NCBI GenBank assembly: GCA_005877655.1
Contig: VBOC01000172.1
Span: 1-6,010, forward strand
Length of the DNA stretch: 6,010 nt
Direction: 5' to 3'
DNA from: Ignavibacteria bacterium
GTDB taxonomy: Bacteria > Bacteroidota > Ignavibacteria > UBA10030 > SZUA-254
Shown: piece by piece, positions 1 through 5,799 of the stretch
Layout of the letters: each line of letters starts with the position of its first letter
Numbering within the stretch: position 1 is the stretch's first letter
Position numbers and translations under genes: made by a program
The notes under the pieces: model-generated
The model's input: only the letters and a program-made list of their open reading frames with translations
Databases searched by the model: none
Told to the model about the DNA's origin: nothing

Positions 1-16
1 ATTTTCAAGTACTTAC

Positions 17-90
17 GGCGGAGTAGCTCAGTTGGTTAGAGCAACGGAATCATAATCCGTGTGTCGGGGGTTCGACTCCCTCCTCCGCTA
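17..90 (+). tRNA. tRNA with anticodon CAU, probably elongator tRNA-Met
   Basis: A complete 74-nt cloverleaf can be drawn. The acceptor stem pairs 17-23 with 83-89, with a G-U first pair, and A90 is the discriminator. The D stem pairs 26-29 with 39-42. The anticodon stem pairs 44-48 with 56-60 around loop 49-55, putting CAU at 51-53. The variable loop is 61-65, and the T stem pairs 66-70 with 78-82 around a TTCGACT loop. CCA is not encoded. CAU can mean initiator Met, elongator Met or the Ile2 tRNA that is lysidinylated. A paired first position argues against initiator. The G4-C69 and G5-C68 acceptor pairs differ from the C4-G69/C5-G68 pairs of E. coli tRNA-Ile2, and as I recall the acceptor resembles Bacillus elongator tRNA-Met. 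Elongator Met is therefore preferred, with Ile2 not excluded. Confidence 0.93.
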
Positions 91-103
91 CGGCCTGGAA
101 TCC

Positions 104-138
104 CCTTTCAGATCCGGCAGTCTGAAAGGCATTTTTTT
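104..138 (+). terminator. Intrinsic terminator downstream of the tRNA gene
   Basis: A perfect 9-bp stem (104-112 CCTTTCAGA with 121-129 TCTGAAAGG) encloses an 8-nt loop. After CA comes a run of seven T (132-138). This is a textbook Rho-independent terminator 14 nt after the tRNA 3' end. It should separate the tRNA transcript from tilS, whose start lies only about 20 nt further on. Confidence 0.88.
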
Positions 139-143
139 ATACT
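138..143 (+). promoter_or_regulatory. Possible -10 element for tilS overlapping the terminator tail
   Basis: TATACT at 138-143 is one base off the TATAAT consensus and is the only promoter-like element between the terminator and tilS. No matching -35 is visible: 115-120 reads CGGCAG. If used, transcription would begin around 150, giving a leader of only about 9 nt before the ATG at 159. Read-through of the tRNA terminator is an equally simple way to transcribe tilS. Confidence 0.2.
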
Positions 144-158
144 GTAACGAGATTGGTC

Positions 159-1553
159 ATGACGGCGACTGAGCCATTCCTCGGCAACATGCGGAGATTC
201 ATCCGCGATTTTCGGCTCATCGACCGGGGCGAGAAGATCATTCTGGCAGTCAGCGGCGGTCTTGATTCGATGGTGCTGCTGGATGCACTTGACGACTTAA
301 AACGGGACTCCCAGCTCACGCTCTCGGTGGCGCATTTCAATCATCAGCTCCGCGGAATCGAATCCGACCGCGATGAGGCGTTGCTCCGGTCGGTCGCCCT
401 GGCGCGCGGACTCGAATGTTACGTAGAACGTGCGAACACCCGGGCAGCCGCCGAAGCGCAAAAGCTCTCGGTTGAGGAATGCGCACGGAACCTCCGGTAT
501 GCGTTCTTCGAAAAGCTTCGTTCCTCGCTCGGATACCAGAAAATTGCTACAGCCCATCATGCAGACGACAATGCGGAAACGATCCTGTTTAATCTATTCC
601 GCGGGGCCGGGGTGCACGGGCTCTCCGGCATCCCTGTGCGAAGAAACGATCAGTCCATCATTCGCCCCCTCCTGTTCGCGACGCGAAAACAGATCGAAGG
701 ATATGCCGCCGAGCGGAAAGTATCGTATCGGGAAGATGCTTCGAATGCAGAGCGCGAGTACACCAGAAACTTCCTCAGGCACGATGTGATTCCCCTCATC
801 CGCGAGAATATCAATCCGAATCTCATCGGGACCTTGAGCAGGACCGCAGAGCTGTTCGATCAATTGGAAGAGTACCTGAACGAGCAGGCCCGCAACATCA
901 TGCCCGGACTGCTCGTCAGGGGATCTGAGGGCAGCATCATCCTCGATCTGACGGCGTTCCGCGCGCAGCCGGTGTTTCTGCGGGAGCACGTGCTCTTGCA
1001 CACCGCCCGGGAGTTTACGGCGAAGGAAATCGATTTTGCCACTGTGAAGAGTATGATTCGGGTCGCAGACGGGGAGACAGGAACCTCGTGTTCAATCGCC
1101 AAAGACGCCGTCTTCTGCAGGAACCGTGACCAATTGATCTTCATGCGGAATAACCGAGTGACTCCCTTCCAGCATCCTATTGAGCTGAGACGCAGGTACC
1201 AGTTCGACCGGTTTGGCTTCGGATCGAGTGCATCCGCACAGGCTCCCCTTTCCGCCGACCCGAACGTCGAGTATGTCGATGCCGATACGATGGCCCCGGA
1301 ATGCCTTCTCAGGAACTGGAAGGAAGGCGACTGGTTTATTCCCCTCGGCATGCAGGAGAAGAAGAAATTGAGCGATTTTTTTATTGACGAAAAAATTCCG
1401 TTATTTCAAAAGATGGCGATTCCGATTCTTGTTTCAAACGGCGAAATCGTCTGGATTTGCGGCATGCGGCTGGATGAGCGGCACAAGATTACACCGAAAA
1501 CCGTGAGAATTCTGAAGCTCGAATATACCCCCCGATATGCACACGTTGAATGA
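159..1553 (+). CDS. tilS: tRNA(Ile)-lysidine synthase TilS
   Basis: TilS converts cytidine 34 of the CAU-anticodon tRNA-Ile2 to lysidine, using ATP and lysine. The tRNA then reads AUA and is charged with Ile instead of Met. Counting from ATG 159 (464 residues), the ATP-pyrophosphatase P-loop SGGLDS is at 32-37. AHFNHQLRG is at about 58-66, and the family motif TAHHADDNAETILF begins at about 131. The N-type catalytic domain continues to about residue 215, with the DASN...YTRNFLR segment at about 193-207. A middle all-helical region follows. The C-terminal tRNA-binding domain is recognisable by EGDWFIPLG (about 389-397), KKLSDFF and GEIVWICGMRL. The length is close to E. coli TilS (about 430). 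An in-frame TTG at 153 is possible, but ATG 159 is better spaced from the weak GAG at 149-151. The stop overlaps the hpt start (ATGA, 1550-1553), implying translational coupling. Confidence 0.95.
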   Translation: MTATEPFLGNMRRFIRDFRLIDRGEKIILAVSGGLDSMVLLDALDDLKRDSQLTLSVAHFNHQLRGIESDRDEALLRSVALARGLECYVERANTRAAAEAQKLSVEECARNLRYAFFEKLRSSLGYQKIATAHHADDNAETILFNLFRGAGVHGLSGIPVRRNDQSIIRPLLFATRKQIEGYAAERKVSYREDASNAEREYTRNFLRHDVIPLIRENINPNLIGTLSRTAELFDQLEEYLNEQARNIMPGLLVRGSEGSIILDLTAFRAQPVFLREHVLLHTAREFTAKEIDFATVKSMIRVADGETGTSCSIAKDAVFCRNRDQLIFMRNNRVTPFQHPIELRRRYQFDRFGFGSSASAQAPLSADPNVEYVDADTMAPECLLRNWKEGDWFIPLGMQEKKKLSDFFIDEKIPLFQKMAIPILVSNGEIVWICGMRLDERHKITPKTVRILKLEYTPRYAHVE

Positions 1554-2116
1554 AGAAATATTTGAGGGTCAATAACGACCGGTTTGTCCTCTTTCTGACG
1601 GAGAAAAAGATCCAGGCGCGCGTCGAGGAGTTAGGCAGGAAGGTCAGCAGGGAATACAAAGGGCGGGTTCCGATTTTCATCGGTATTCTCAACGGGGCCT
1701 TCGTCTTCATGGCAGACCTGATCAGGAACGTGAGCATCGACTGCGAGATCGATTTCATGAAGCTTTCGAGCTACGGCGACGCGAAGATCAGCTCGGGAAA
1801 TGTGACATTGTTAAAGGAGCTCAATTGACAGGTCGAGGGGAGAGACATTATCATCGTCGAAGACATTGTCGACTCGGGCCTCTCGGTCGACTTCATGATC
1901 CGGCTCGTATCCCAGCAAAAGCCGAGGTCTTATAAGGTCGTAACACTCTTGTACAAGAAGGATGCGGCCAAAATCCCCGTACAGATCGATTATGTCGGTT
2001 TCGTCATTCCGAACTATTTCGTCATCGGGTACGGGCTCGATTATTCGCAGAAGGTCAGGAATCTTCGGGCGATCTACCGCATTGACGATGAACGAACGGA
2101 TGCAGGAAAGCGTTAG
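1550..2116 (+). pseudogene. hpt: Hypoxanthine phosphoribosyltransferase with an in-frame TGA at codon 93
   Basis: HPRT salvages hypoxanthine and guanine to IMP and GMP using PRPP, in the cytoplasm. The frame opens at ATG 1550 and stops at TGA 1826-1828. It then continues in the same frame, with no indel, to TAG 2114-2116. Across the stop the product is 188 positions, normal for the family. The first part has the IGILNGA loop (44-50) and the SSYG...SSG flexible catalytic loop (73-83). The second part has the PRPP-binding motif VEDIVDSG (103-110), a KK pair at about 136-137 that may include the purine-contacting lysine, and the GYGLDY segment (161-166). A product ending at residue 92 would lack the PRPP motif and should be inactive. 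The stop falls at a position that varies among HPRTs I remember (E or T). There is an ATGA overlap with tilS, and ftsH begins 8 nt after the end. Explanations are a recent nonsense mutation, read-through or a sequencing error. Homology is certain; the inactive status is not. Confidence 0.85.
1825..1854 (+). promoter_or_regulatory. Sigma-70-like promoter sequence inside hpt, spanning its internal stop
   Basis: A perfect -35 hexamer TTGACA (1825-1830) is followed by an 18-nt spacer and TATCAT (1849-1854), a 5/6 match to the -10 consensus. Transcription would start near 1861 and run into ftsH. The TGA stop of hpt lies inside the TTGACA. Such matches arise by chance, and some Bacteroidota use a different promoter consensus, so activity is speculative. 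Confidence 0.25.
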
Positions 2117-2124
2117 AATAACAA

Positions 2125-4191
2125 ATGGAAAAAGATCAGCAAGACCTAAAGCGCATGAATGACAGGCAGCTGCGCCGGAAGCTTCCGAGACCCCGCAGAA
2201 ACCGGCCTTCGAAGAACCAGTTCCGCGGCGACGACGATTTCAATTGGGGGAAAGTCCTCAAAGTCGTCTTGAGCTGGTCGGCCATTATCCTGGGCGTGTT
2301 CATCGTGATGACGCTGTTCAAGTCGCAGGAAGGGACCGAATATGAATTGGACTATACGCAATACCAATCCCTCCTGAAAGACGGACAGATCTCCAGCGCG
2401 ACGATCAAGAAGTCGGATCTCAACAACTACGACTTTCACGGGATCCTGAAAAAGCCCGTTGACGTCACGACCTCGAGCGGGAGGACCATTCCCGCCCAGC
2501 GCTTTGTCGTCACCCTCCCGTACATCGACGGTACGGTTGTGAAGGAGTGGAATGACAAGGAGATTCGCTTCACGATCACGAAGGAAGACAATACGTGGAT
2601 GAACGCGCTCCTCAGCGTGCTGCCCTGGGTGCTGCTGTTCGTCGTCTGGCTTATCATTATGAGACGGATGCAGGGGATCGGCACGAAAGGTATTTTTTCA
2701 TTCGGCAAGAGCAGGGCGAAGAGCATCAATGAAGGCTCGCCGAAGGTGACGTTCCAGGATGTCGCCGGCGCCGACGAGGCGAAAGTCGAGCTGCAGGAGA
2801 TCATCGAGTTTCTGAAGGAACCTTCCAAGTTCCAACGGCTCGGGGGTAAGATTCCGCGGGGCGTCCTCCTCCTCGGCCCCCCCGGCACGGGCAAGACGCT
2901 CCTCGCGCGGGCAGTGGCTGGCGAGGCGGGAGTCCCCTTCTTCTCAATCTCCGGCGCCGAATTTGTCGAGATGTTTGTCGGCGTCGGTGCGAGCCGCGTC
3001 AGGGACCTGTTCGAGACCGGAAAGAAGAATGCCCCCGCCATCATTTTCATAGATGAAATCGACGCCGTCGGCCGGCACCGGGGTGCGGGACTGGGCGGAG
3101 GGCACGATGAACGGGAACAAACGTTGAACCAGCTCCTCGTGGAGATGGATGGGTTCGAGCAGAACAGCGGCGTCATCATCATCGCCGCGACGAACAGGCC
3201 GGACGTGCTCGATCCGGCGCTGCTGAGGCCCGGCCGCTTCGACCGGCAAGTGGTCGTCGACCGGCCTGATGTTCGCGGGCGCGAGGGAATCTTGAAAGTG
3301 CACACGCGGAACATTCCTCTGGACGACGATGTAAAGCTCGATGTCCTCGCCAAGGGCACTCCCGGACTCGCGGGAGCCGATCTGGCCAATCTCGTCAATG
3401 AAGCGGCCCTTCTGGCCGCGCGCCAAAACCAGAAAGCCGTTACGCTGCATCATTTCGAAGAGGCGAAAGACAAAGTCATGATGGGGATCGAGAGGAAGAG
3501 CCTGATCATATCGGATGCCGAGAAAAAAATAACCGACTACCACGAGTCCGGCCACGTTCTCGTCGCCAGAAAGGTCCCCGAAGCCGATCCGGTGCACAAG
3601 GTCACGATCATCCCGCGCGGCCGGGCGCTCGGGGTCACGACATATCTCCCGATCGACGAGAAACACACGTACTCGAAGGAGTACCTCGAAGCCATGATTG
3701 CCTACGCTCTCGGAGGGAGGGCGGCGGAACAACTTGTGTTCAATCAGTTCACAACCGGCGCCGGCAACGACATCGAACGGGCAACGAATCTCGCGCACAA
3801 GATGGTCTGCGAGTGGGGCATGAGCGACCGCCTGGGACCCCTCGCCTACGGCGCGAAGGAAGAAGAAATCTTTCTCGGAAGAGAGATCACACGATCGAAG
3901 AATTACTCTGAGCAGACCGCCGTTGCCATCGATGAGGAGGTAAGGAAAATCATCAGCAAGGGGATGGAGCGCGCGGAGAACATCCTCCGCGAGAACATCG
4001 ACGCGTTGCACCGGCTCGCCGCGGCCCTTCTCGAACGGGAAATCCTCGACGGCGAGGAGATTGATAAAGTGATTCGCGGAGAAACCCTGCCCCCGATCGA
4101 GCGCCGGACAAATGGACAAGAACAAGCGTTGAAAGCCACCATTGACGAACAATCCCCACCGGACCAGAGCGGAGACGTTCAGAAGTCCTGA
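2125..4191 (+). CDS. ftsH: ATP-dependent membrane zinc metalloprotease FtsH
   Basis: FtsH is a hexameric inner-membrane AAA+ protease that degrades misassembled membrane proteins and some short-lived cytosolic regulators. All its domains are present in 688 residues. A basic N-terminal tail (about 11-30) precedes TM1 (about 43-65). A periplasmic domain (about 67-157) and TM2 (about 160-179) follow. The AAA module has Walker A GPPGTGKT (251-258), the MFVG pore loop (283-286), Walker B IIFIDEID (306-313) and the SRH with RPGRFDR (368-374). The zinc site is HESGH (473-477), with E474 catalytic and D549 of GNDIE the probable third ligand. HESGH replaces the commoner HEAGH, a variant I recall from mitochondrial YME1L, and should be active. 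The C-terminus is a hydrophilic tail. The AGGAAAG ribosome site (2104-2110) lies rather far (14 nt) from ATG 2125, so ATG 2155 is a possible alternative start. The 3' end overlaps the next gene by 50 nt. Confidence 0.97.
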   Translation: MEKDQQDLKRMNDRQLRRKLPRPRRNRPSKNQFRGDDDFNWGKVLKVVLSWSAIILGVFIVMTLFKSQEGTEYELDYTQYQSLLKDGQISSATIKKSDLNNYDFHGILKKPVDVTTSSGRTIPAQRFVVTLPYIDGTVVKEWNDKEIRFTITKEDNTWMNALLSVLPWVLLFVVWLIIMRRMQGIGTKGIFSFGKSRAKSINEGSPKVTFQDVAGADEAKVELQEIIEFLKEPSKFQRLGGKIPRGVLLLGPPGTGKTLLARAVAGEAGVPFFSISGAEFVEMFVGVGASRVRDLFETGKKNAPAIIFIDEIDAVGRHRGAGLGGGHDEREQTLNQLLVEMDGFEQNSGVIIIAATNRPDVLDPALLRPGRFDRQVVVDRPDVRGREGILKVHTRNIPLDDDVKLDVLAKGTPGLAGADLANLVNEAALLAARQNQKAVTLHHFEEAKDKVMMGIERKSLIISDAEKKITDYHESGHVLVARKVPEADPVHKVTIIPRGRALGVTTYLPIDEKHTYSKEYLEAMIAYALGGRAAEQLVFNQFTTGAGNDIERATNLAHKMVCEWGMSDRLGPLAYGAKEEEIFLGREITRSKNYSEQTAVAIDEEVRKIISKGMERAENILRENIDALHRLAAALLEREILDGEEIDKVIRGETLPPIERRTNGQEQALKATIDEQSPPDQSGDVQKS

Positions 4192-4840
4192 TCCGCTTTC
4201 CGATAGCGATAGCTATCGTATCGAGCTCATTCGCAAATCGATCCACCTCTGTTCCCTCGCCATTCCCATTTTCTACTTTCACACGCCGCGCATCGTGGCG
4301 CTCGGGGTTCTGATCCCCCTCACGCTGGCGTTCGCCGTCATCGACGTCGGCCGGTACTATCACCGCCCCATCGAGACATGGTTTTACCGGACGTTCGGAT
4401 GGCTCCTCAGGACGAGCGAAACCAGCAAAGAGAAGAAGCGCCTGAACGGCGCGACCTATGTCCTGATCGCGGCGACGTTATCCGTTCTGATCTTTCCGAA
4501 GATCATCGCGGTGACGAGTTTCGTCATTCTGATCATCGCCGATCTCGCTGCCGCCTTGATCGGCAAGCGGTTCGGACGGCATCGGTTCCTTGGAAAGAGC
4601 CTGGAGGGGAGCGCCGGGTTCCTTCTCAGCGCACTCGTTGTGGTTGCGATACTCCCGAAGCTCGACTATCAGTTGGGCGAATATGCGATTGGCGCCGCCG
4701 CGGCACTTGCCGGCGCGATCGTCGAGGCTCTCCCGGTCGACATCGACGACAACCTCTCGATCCCACTCGTGGTCGGAACCGTCATGTGGGCGGGGTACCG
4801 GCTCTTCTACCATTTCCTTGACCTCAACAGCTTTGGATGA
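4142..4840 (+). CDS. Membrane CTP-dependent lipid kinase family (dolichol/phytol/diacylglycerol kinase-like)
   Basis: This resembles the SEC59/DGK1/VTE5 superfamily, whose members phosphorylate polyprenols, phytol or diacylglycerol using CTP. The 232-residue protein is very hydrophobic, with about six or seven likely membrane segments (roughly 37-69, 105-140, 158-172, 181-195, 206-224). Conserved features are RKSIH (31-35), LNGATY (101-106), the [18 protein letters not shown] block from 132, [10 protein letters not shown] (151-160), and the polar [15 protein letters not shown] near the C-terminus (195-209). The substrate cannot be read from sequence; polyprenol or lipid recycling for the envelope is an inference. 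The only usual start between the upstream in-frame stop (4130-4132) and the conserved core is TTG 4142. It lies inside ftsH and is preceded by a weak GAAAG (4131-4135). Residues 1 to about 25 look unconserved. The stop overlaps the next start (ATGA, 4837-4840). Confidence 0.82.
   Translation: MTNNPHRTRAETFRSPDPLSDSDSYRIELIRKSIHLCSLAIPIFYFHTPRIVALGVLIPLTLAFAVIDVGRYYHRPIETWFYRTFGWLLRTSETSKEKKRLNGATYVLIAATLSVLIFPKIIAVTSFVILIIADLAAALIGKRFGRHRFLGKSLEGSAGFLLSALVVVAILPKLDYQLGEYAIGAAAALAGAIVEALPVDIDDNLSIPLVVGTVMWAGYRLFYHFLDLNSFG
4207..4218. repeat. 12-bp perfect palindrome CGATAGCTATCG
   Basis: The palindrome lies 16 nt after the ftsH stop, inside the unconserved N-terminal codons of the kinase-like gene. 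It is preceded by a partial copy, GATAGC, at 4202-4207. Short GATAGCTATC-type palindromes are, as I recall, frequent between genes in some Bacteroidota, but a genome-wide count is needed. No terminator-type T run follows. Confidence 0.5.
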
Positions 4841-5304
4841 CCGGAATGCGCGTGTACCTGTCGGGTGGAATGGAGTATGCCGAAGGAGAGGGCCTTGAGT
4901 GGCGCAGGGAACTCCAGAAGTGGCTCGAGGCCGATCTCCGGCACGAAGTGTTCAACCCCAATGTCGAAAGCAACCGCTTCTTCAGCACCCATCATCCAAA
5001 CGTCGATTTCCGGGCCCTCAAGAGGGATAACGTCGGATTATATCAAACAATTGTCCGAAGTCTTGTTGAAATCGACTGCCGGGAAATCGCGGAGCGGACG
5101 GATTATGTCATCTGTTTCTGGGATGAGGGGGCCGCCAAAGGCGCCGGAACGAAAGGAGAATTGACAATGGCCAGATATTTTGGAAAACCGGTCTACCTCG
5201 TGACGAGCTACCCTTTGCACGATCTTCCCGGATGGATTCTCGGATGCGTCACAAAAACATTCGGCGGATTCGAGGAATTGAAACGATTCCTCGCGAACCG
5301 ATAA
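4837..5304 (+). CDS. Nucleoside 2-deoxyribosyltransferase-like protein
   Basis: The 155-residue protein looks like a single Rossmann-type domain of the nucleoside 2-deoxyribosyltransferase/DUF4406 superfamily, whose members exchange bases on, or hydrolyse, deoxynucleosides and nucleotides. It opens with a beta strand and glycine turn, MRVYLSGGMEYA (4-15). A helix follows, then the EIAERTDYVICFWDEGAA strand region (83-100). Next is GAGTKGELTMARYFGKPVYLV (102-122), which corresponds to the family's GTxxE...A...GKPV block. E108 is therefore the candidate catalytic glutamate. The spacing GTKGE and the long insert at about 40-65 differ from the classical Lactobacillus enzymes, so the true substrate is unknown. 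ATG 4837 is coupled to the previous stop by ATGA; ATG 4846 is an alternative. It is the last gene of the operon. In the same operon as hpt, a nucleobase-salvage or nucleotide-cleansing role is plausible but inferred. Confidence 0.72.
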   Translation: MTGMRVYLSGGMEYAEGEGLEWRRELQKWLEADLRHEVFNPNVESNRFFSTHHPNVDFRALKRDNVGLYQTIVRSLVEIDCREIAERTDYVICFWDEGAAKGAGTKGELTMARYFGKPVYLVTSYPLHDLPGWILGCVTKTFGGFEELKRFLANR

Positions 5305-5324
5305 GCCGCCGGCTCGGGCTTTCT
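5303..5324 (+). terminator. Weak terminator-like stem after the operon
   Basis: AAGCC (5303-5307) can pair with GGCTT (5317-5321) around a 9-nt loop, followed only by TCT. An alternative smaller stem pairs AGCC (5304-5307) with GGCT (5311-5314). The stem starts within the TAA stop codon of the preceding gene. The T run is too short for a confident intrinsic terminator. Confidence 0.25.
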
Positions 5325-5331
5325 CAATGGA

Positions 5332-5375
5332 CGTTCGGGGGAAGTTCGCGGAAAGCTCGGCGGGAGCTCGGGGCG
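5332..5375 (+). repeat. Four degenerate tandem 11-nt units
   Basis: The intergenic stretch divides without gaps into CGTTCGGGGGA, AGTTCGCGGAA, AGCTCGGCGGG and AGCTCGGGGCG. Five columns are invariant (G2, T4, C5, G6, G9), giving YTCG once per 11 nt, about one helical turn. The unit length is not a multiple of three and no gene covers it. It could be a phased protein-binding array, a decayed minisatellite or chance in GC-rich DNA. Confidence 0.45.
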
Positions 5376-5403
5376 AAACTCGTGTAGGGAGTTTGCGCCC
5401 CGG
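5368..5403 (+). promoter_or_regulatory. GC-rich hairpin in the leader of the GroES-like pseudogene
   Basis: GGGGCG AAACTC (5370-5381) pairs with GAGTTT GCGCCCC (5389-5401), giving 12 pairs with one bulged G (5395) and a 7-nt loop GTGTAGG. Two further pairs (C5369-G5402 and T5368-G5403) can extend the base. No T run follows, so it is not a standard intrinsic terminator. It sits about 37 nt upstream of the GTG start and could be an operator or a leader structure for that gene. Confidence 0.5.
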
Positions 5404-5439
5404 CACGGAAAATTGTATGATTGATTAAGGAGAGAGAGC

Positions 5440-5747
5440 GTGGACAGTTCGGGCAGAAAAGAGATGATCGTGGTGGGGGACAAAGTCCTGGTCATTCCGG
5501 ATAGCGACAGGGACCGCACGGCTTCCCCGTGCCGAACCCGAACTACATCGACCAGGAATCATGGTCGCCCACTCCCAAGGATCCGGTGAAGTACATTCCC
5601 CTCCAGGCCGAGGAGGGAGACTATGCCATTTTCCTTCGCGAACAGGCGATCTAGATGGAGTACGAAGAGAAAAAGTACCTGATCGTTTCCCAATCGGCCA
5701 TCCTCATGCTGATCCGCCGGCACCCGATGGCGGGTATGGACCGGTAG
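5440..5747 (+). pseudogene. GroES-like co-chaperone gene, broken by a deletion/frameshift and a TAG codon
   Basis: A good ribosome site AGGAG (5428-5432) sits 7 nt before GTG 5440. The first frame gives a 29-residue start that includes KEMIVVGDKVLVIPDSD, a GroES-type first strand region, then runs out of frame and stops at TGA 5587-5589. From 5520 another frame gives 44 residues beginning GFPVPNPNYIDQESW and including LQAEEGDYAIFLREQAI. It meets TAG 5652-5654 and resumes as MEYEEKKYLIVSQSAILMLIR to TAG 5745-5747. From memory, intact homologues carry about 26 more residues where the frames meet, containing the GLYLPPT...VVKVGPG segment. That corresponds to the mobile-loop and core part of the fold. 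The remaining product could not fold as GroES. The codons after LMLIR (RRHPMAGMDR) also look unlike family ends. The family call rests on recalled similarity; the frame breaks are seen directly. An assembly error remains possible. Confidence 0.8.
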
Positions 5748-5756
5748 CATCATTTT

Positions 5757-5796
5757 TTGGGTCGCCACAAACGACGATCCAACGATTGCGGCCCAA
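5757..5796. repeat. Inverted repeat between convergent genes
   Basis: TTGGGTCGC (5757-5765) can pair with GCGGCCCAA (5788-5796), giving nine pairs including one G-T, around a 22-nt loop. It lies between the pseudogene end and the minus-strand gene end, where a shared terminator would be expected. The T run (5753-5758) precedes rather than follows the stem on the plus strand, and the minus strand has A residues after it. Terminator function is therefore doubtful. Confidence 0.35.
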
Positions 5797-5799
5797 CCC

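Noticed and set aside
1826..1866. Selenocysteine insertion at the hpt TGA
   Set aside because: HPRT is not a known selenoprotein, the position is variable in the family, and I see no convincing selenocysteine-insertion hairpin just after the TGA.
1895..2116. Separate small gene beginning at ATG 1895
   Set aside because: It is the C-terminal part of HPRT in the same frame. The ATG is internal, has no ribosome site and would omit the PRPP motif.
2436..3398. Minus-strand open frame of 320 codons opposite ftsH
   Set aside because: It is rich in Ser, Thr, Arg and Pro, as expected from reading the complement of a GC-rich gene, and overlaps the AAA domain codons of FtsH.
2944..4152. Long minus-strand open frame of 402 codons opposite ftsH
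   Set aside because: It is antisense to conserved FtsH sequence, has low-complexity composition typical of a GC-rich shadow frame, and shows no recognisable motif.
5376..5394. CIRCE heat-shock operator
   Set aside because: CIRCE requires TTAGCACTC-N9-GAGTGCTAA. Only ACTC/GAGT-like parts are present and the spacing between CTC and GAG is 7.
5757..5796. Bidirectional intrinsic terminator
   Set aside because: On neither strand does a T run follow the stem; the T run lies on the 5' side of the plus-strand stem.
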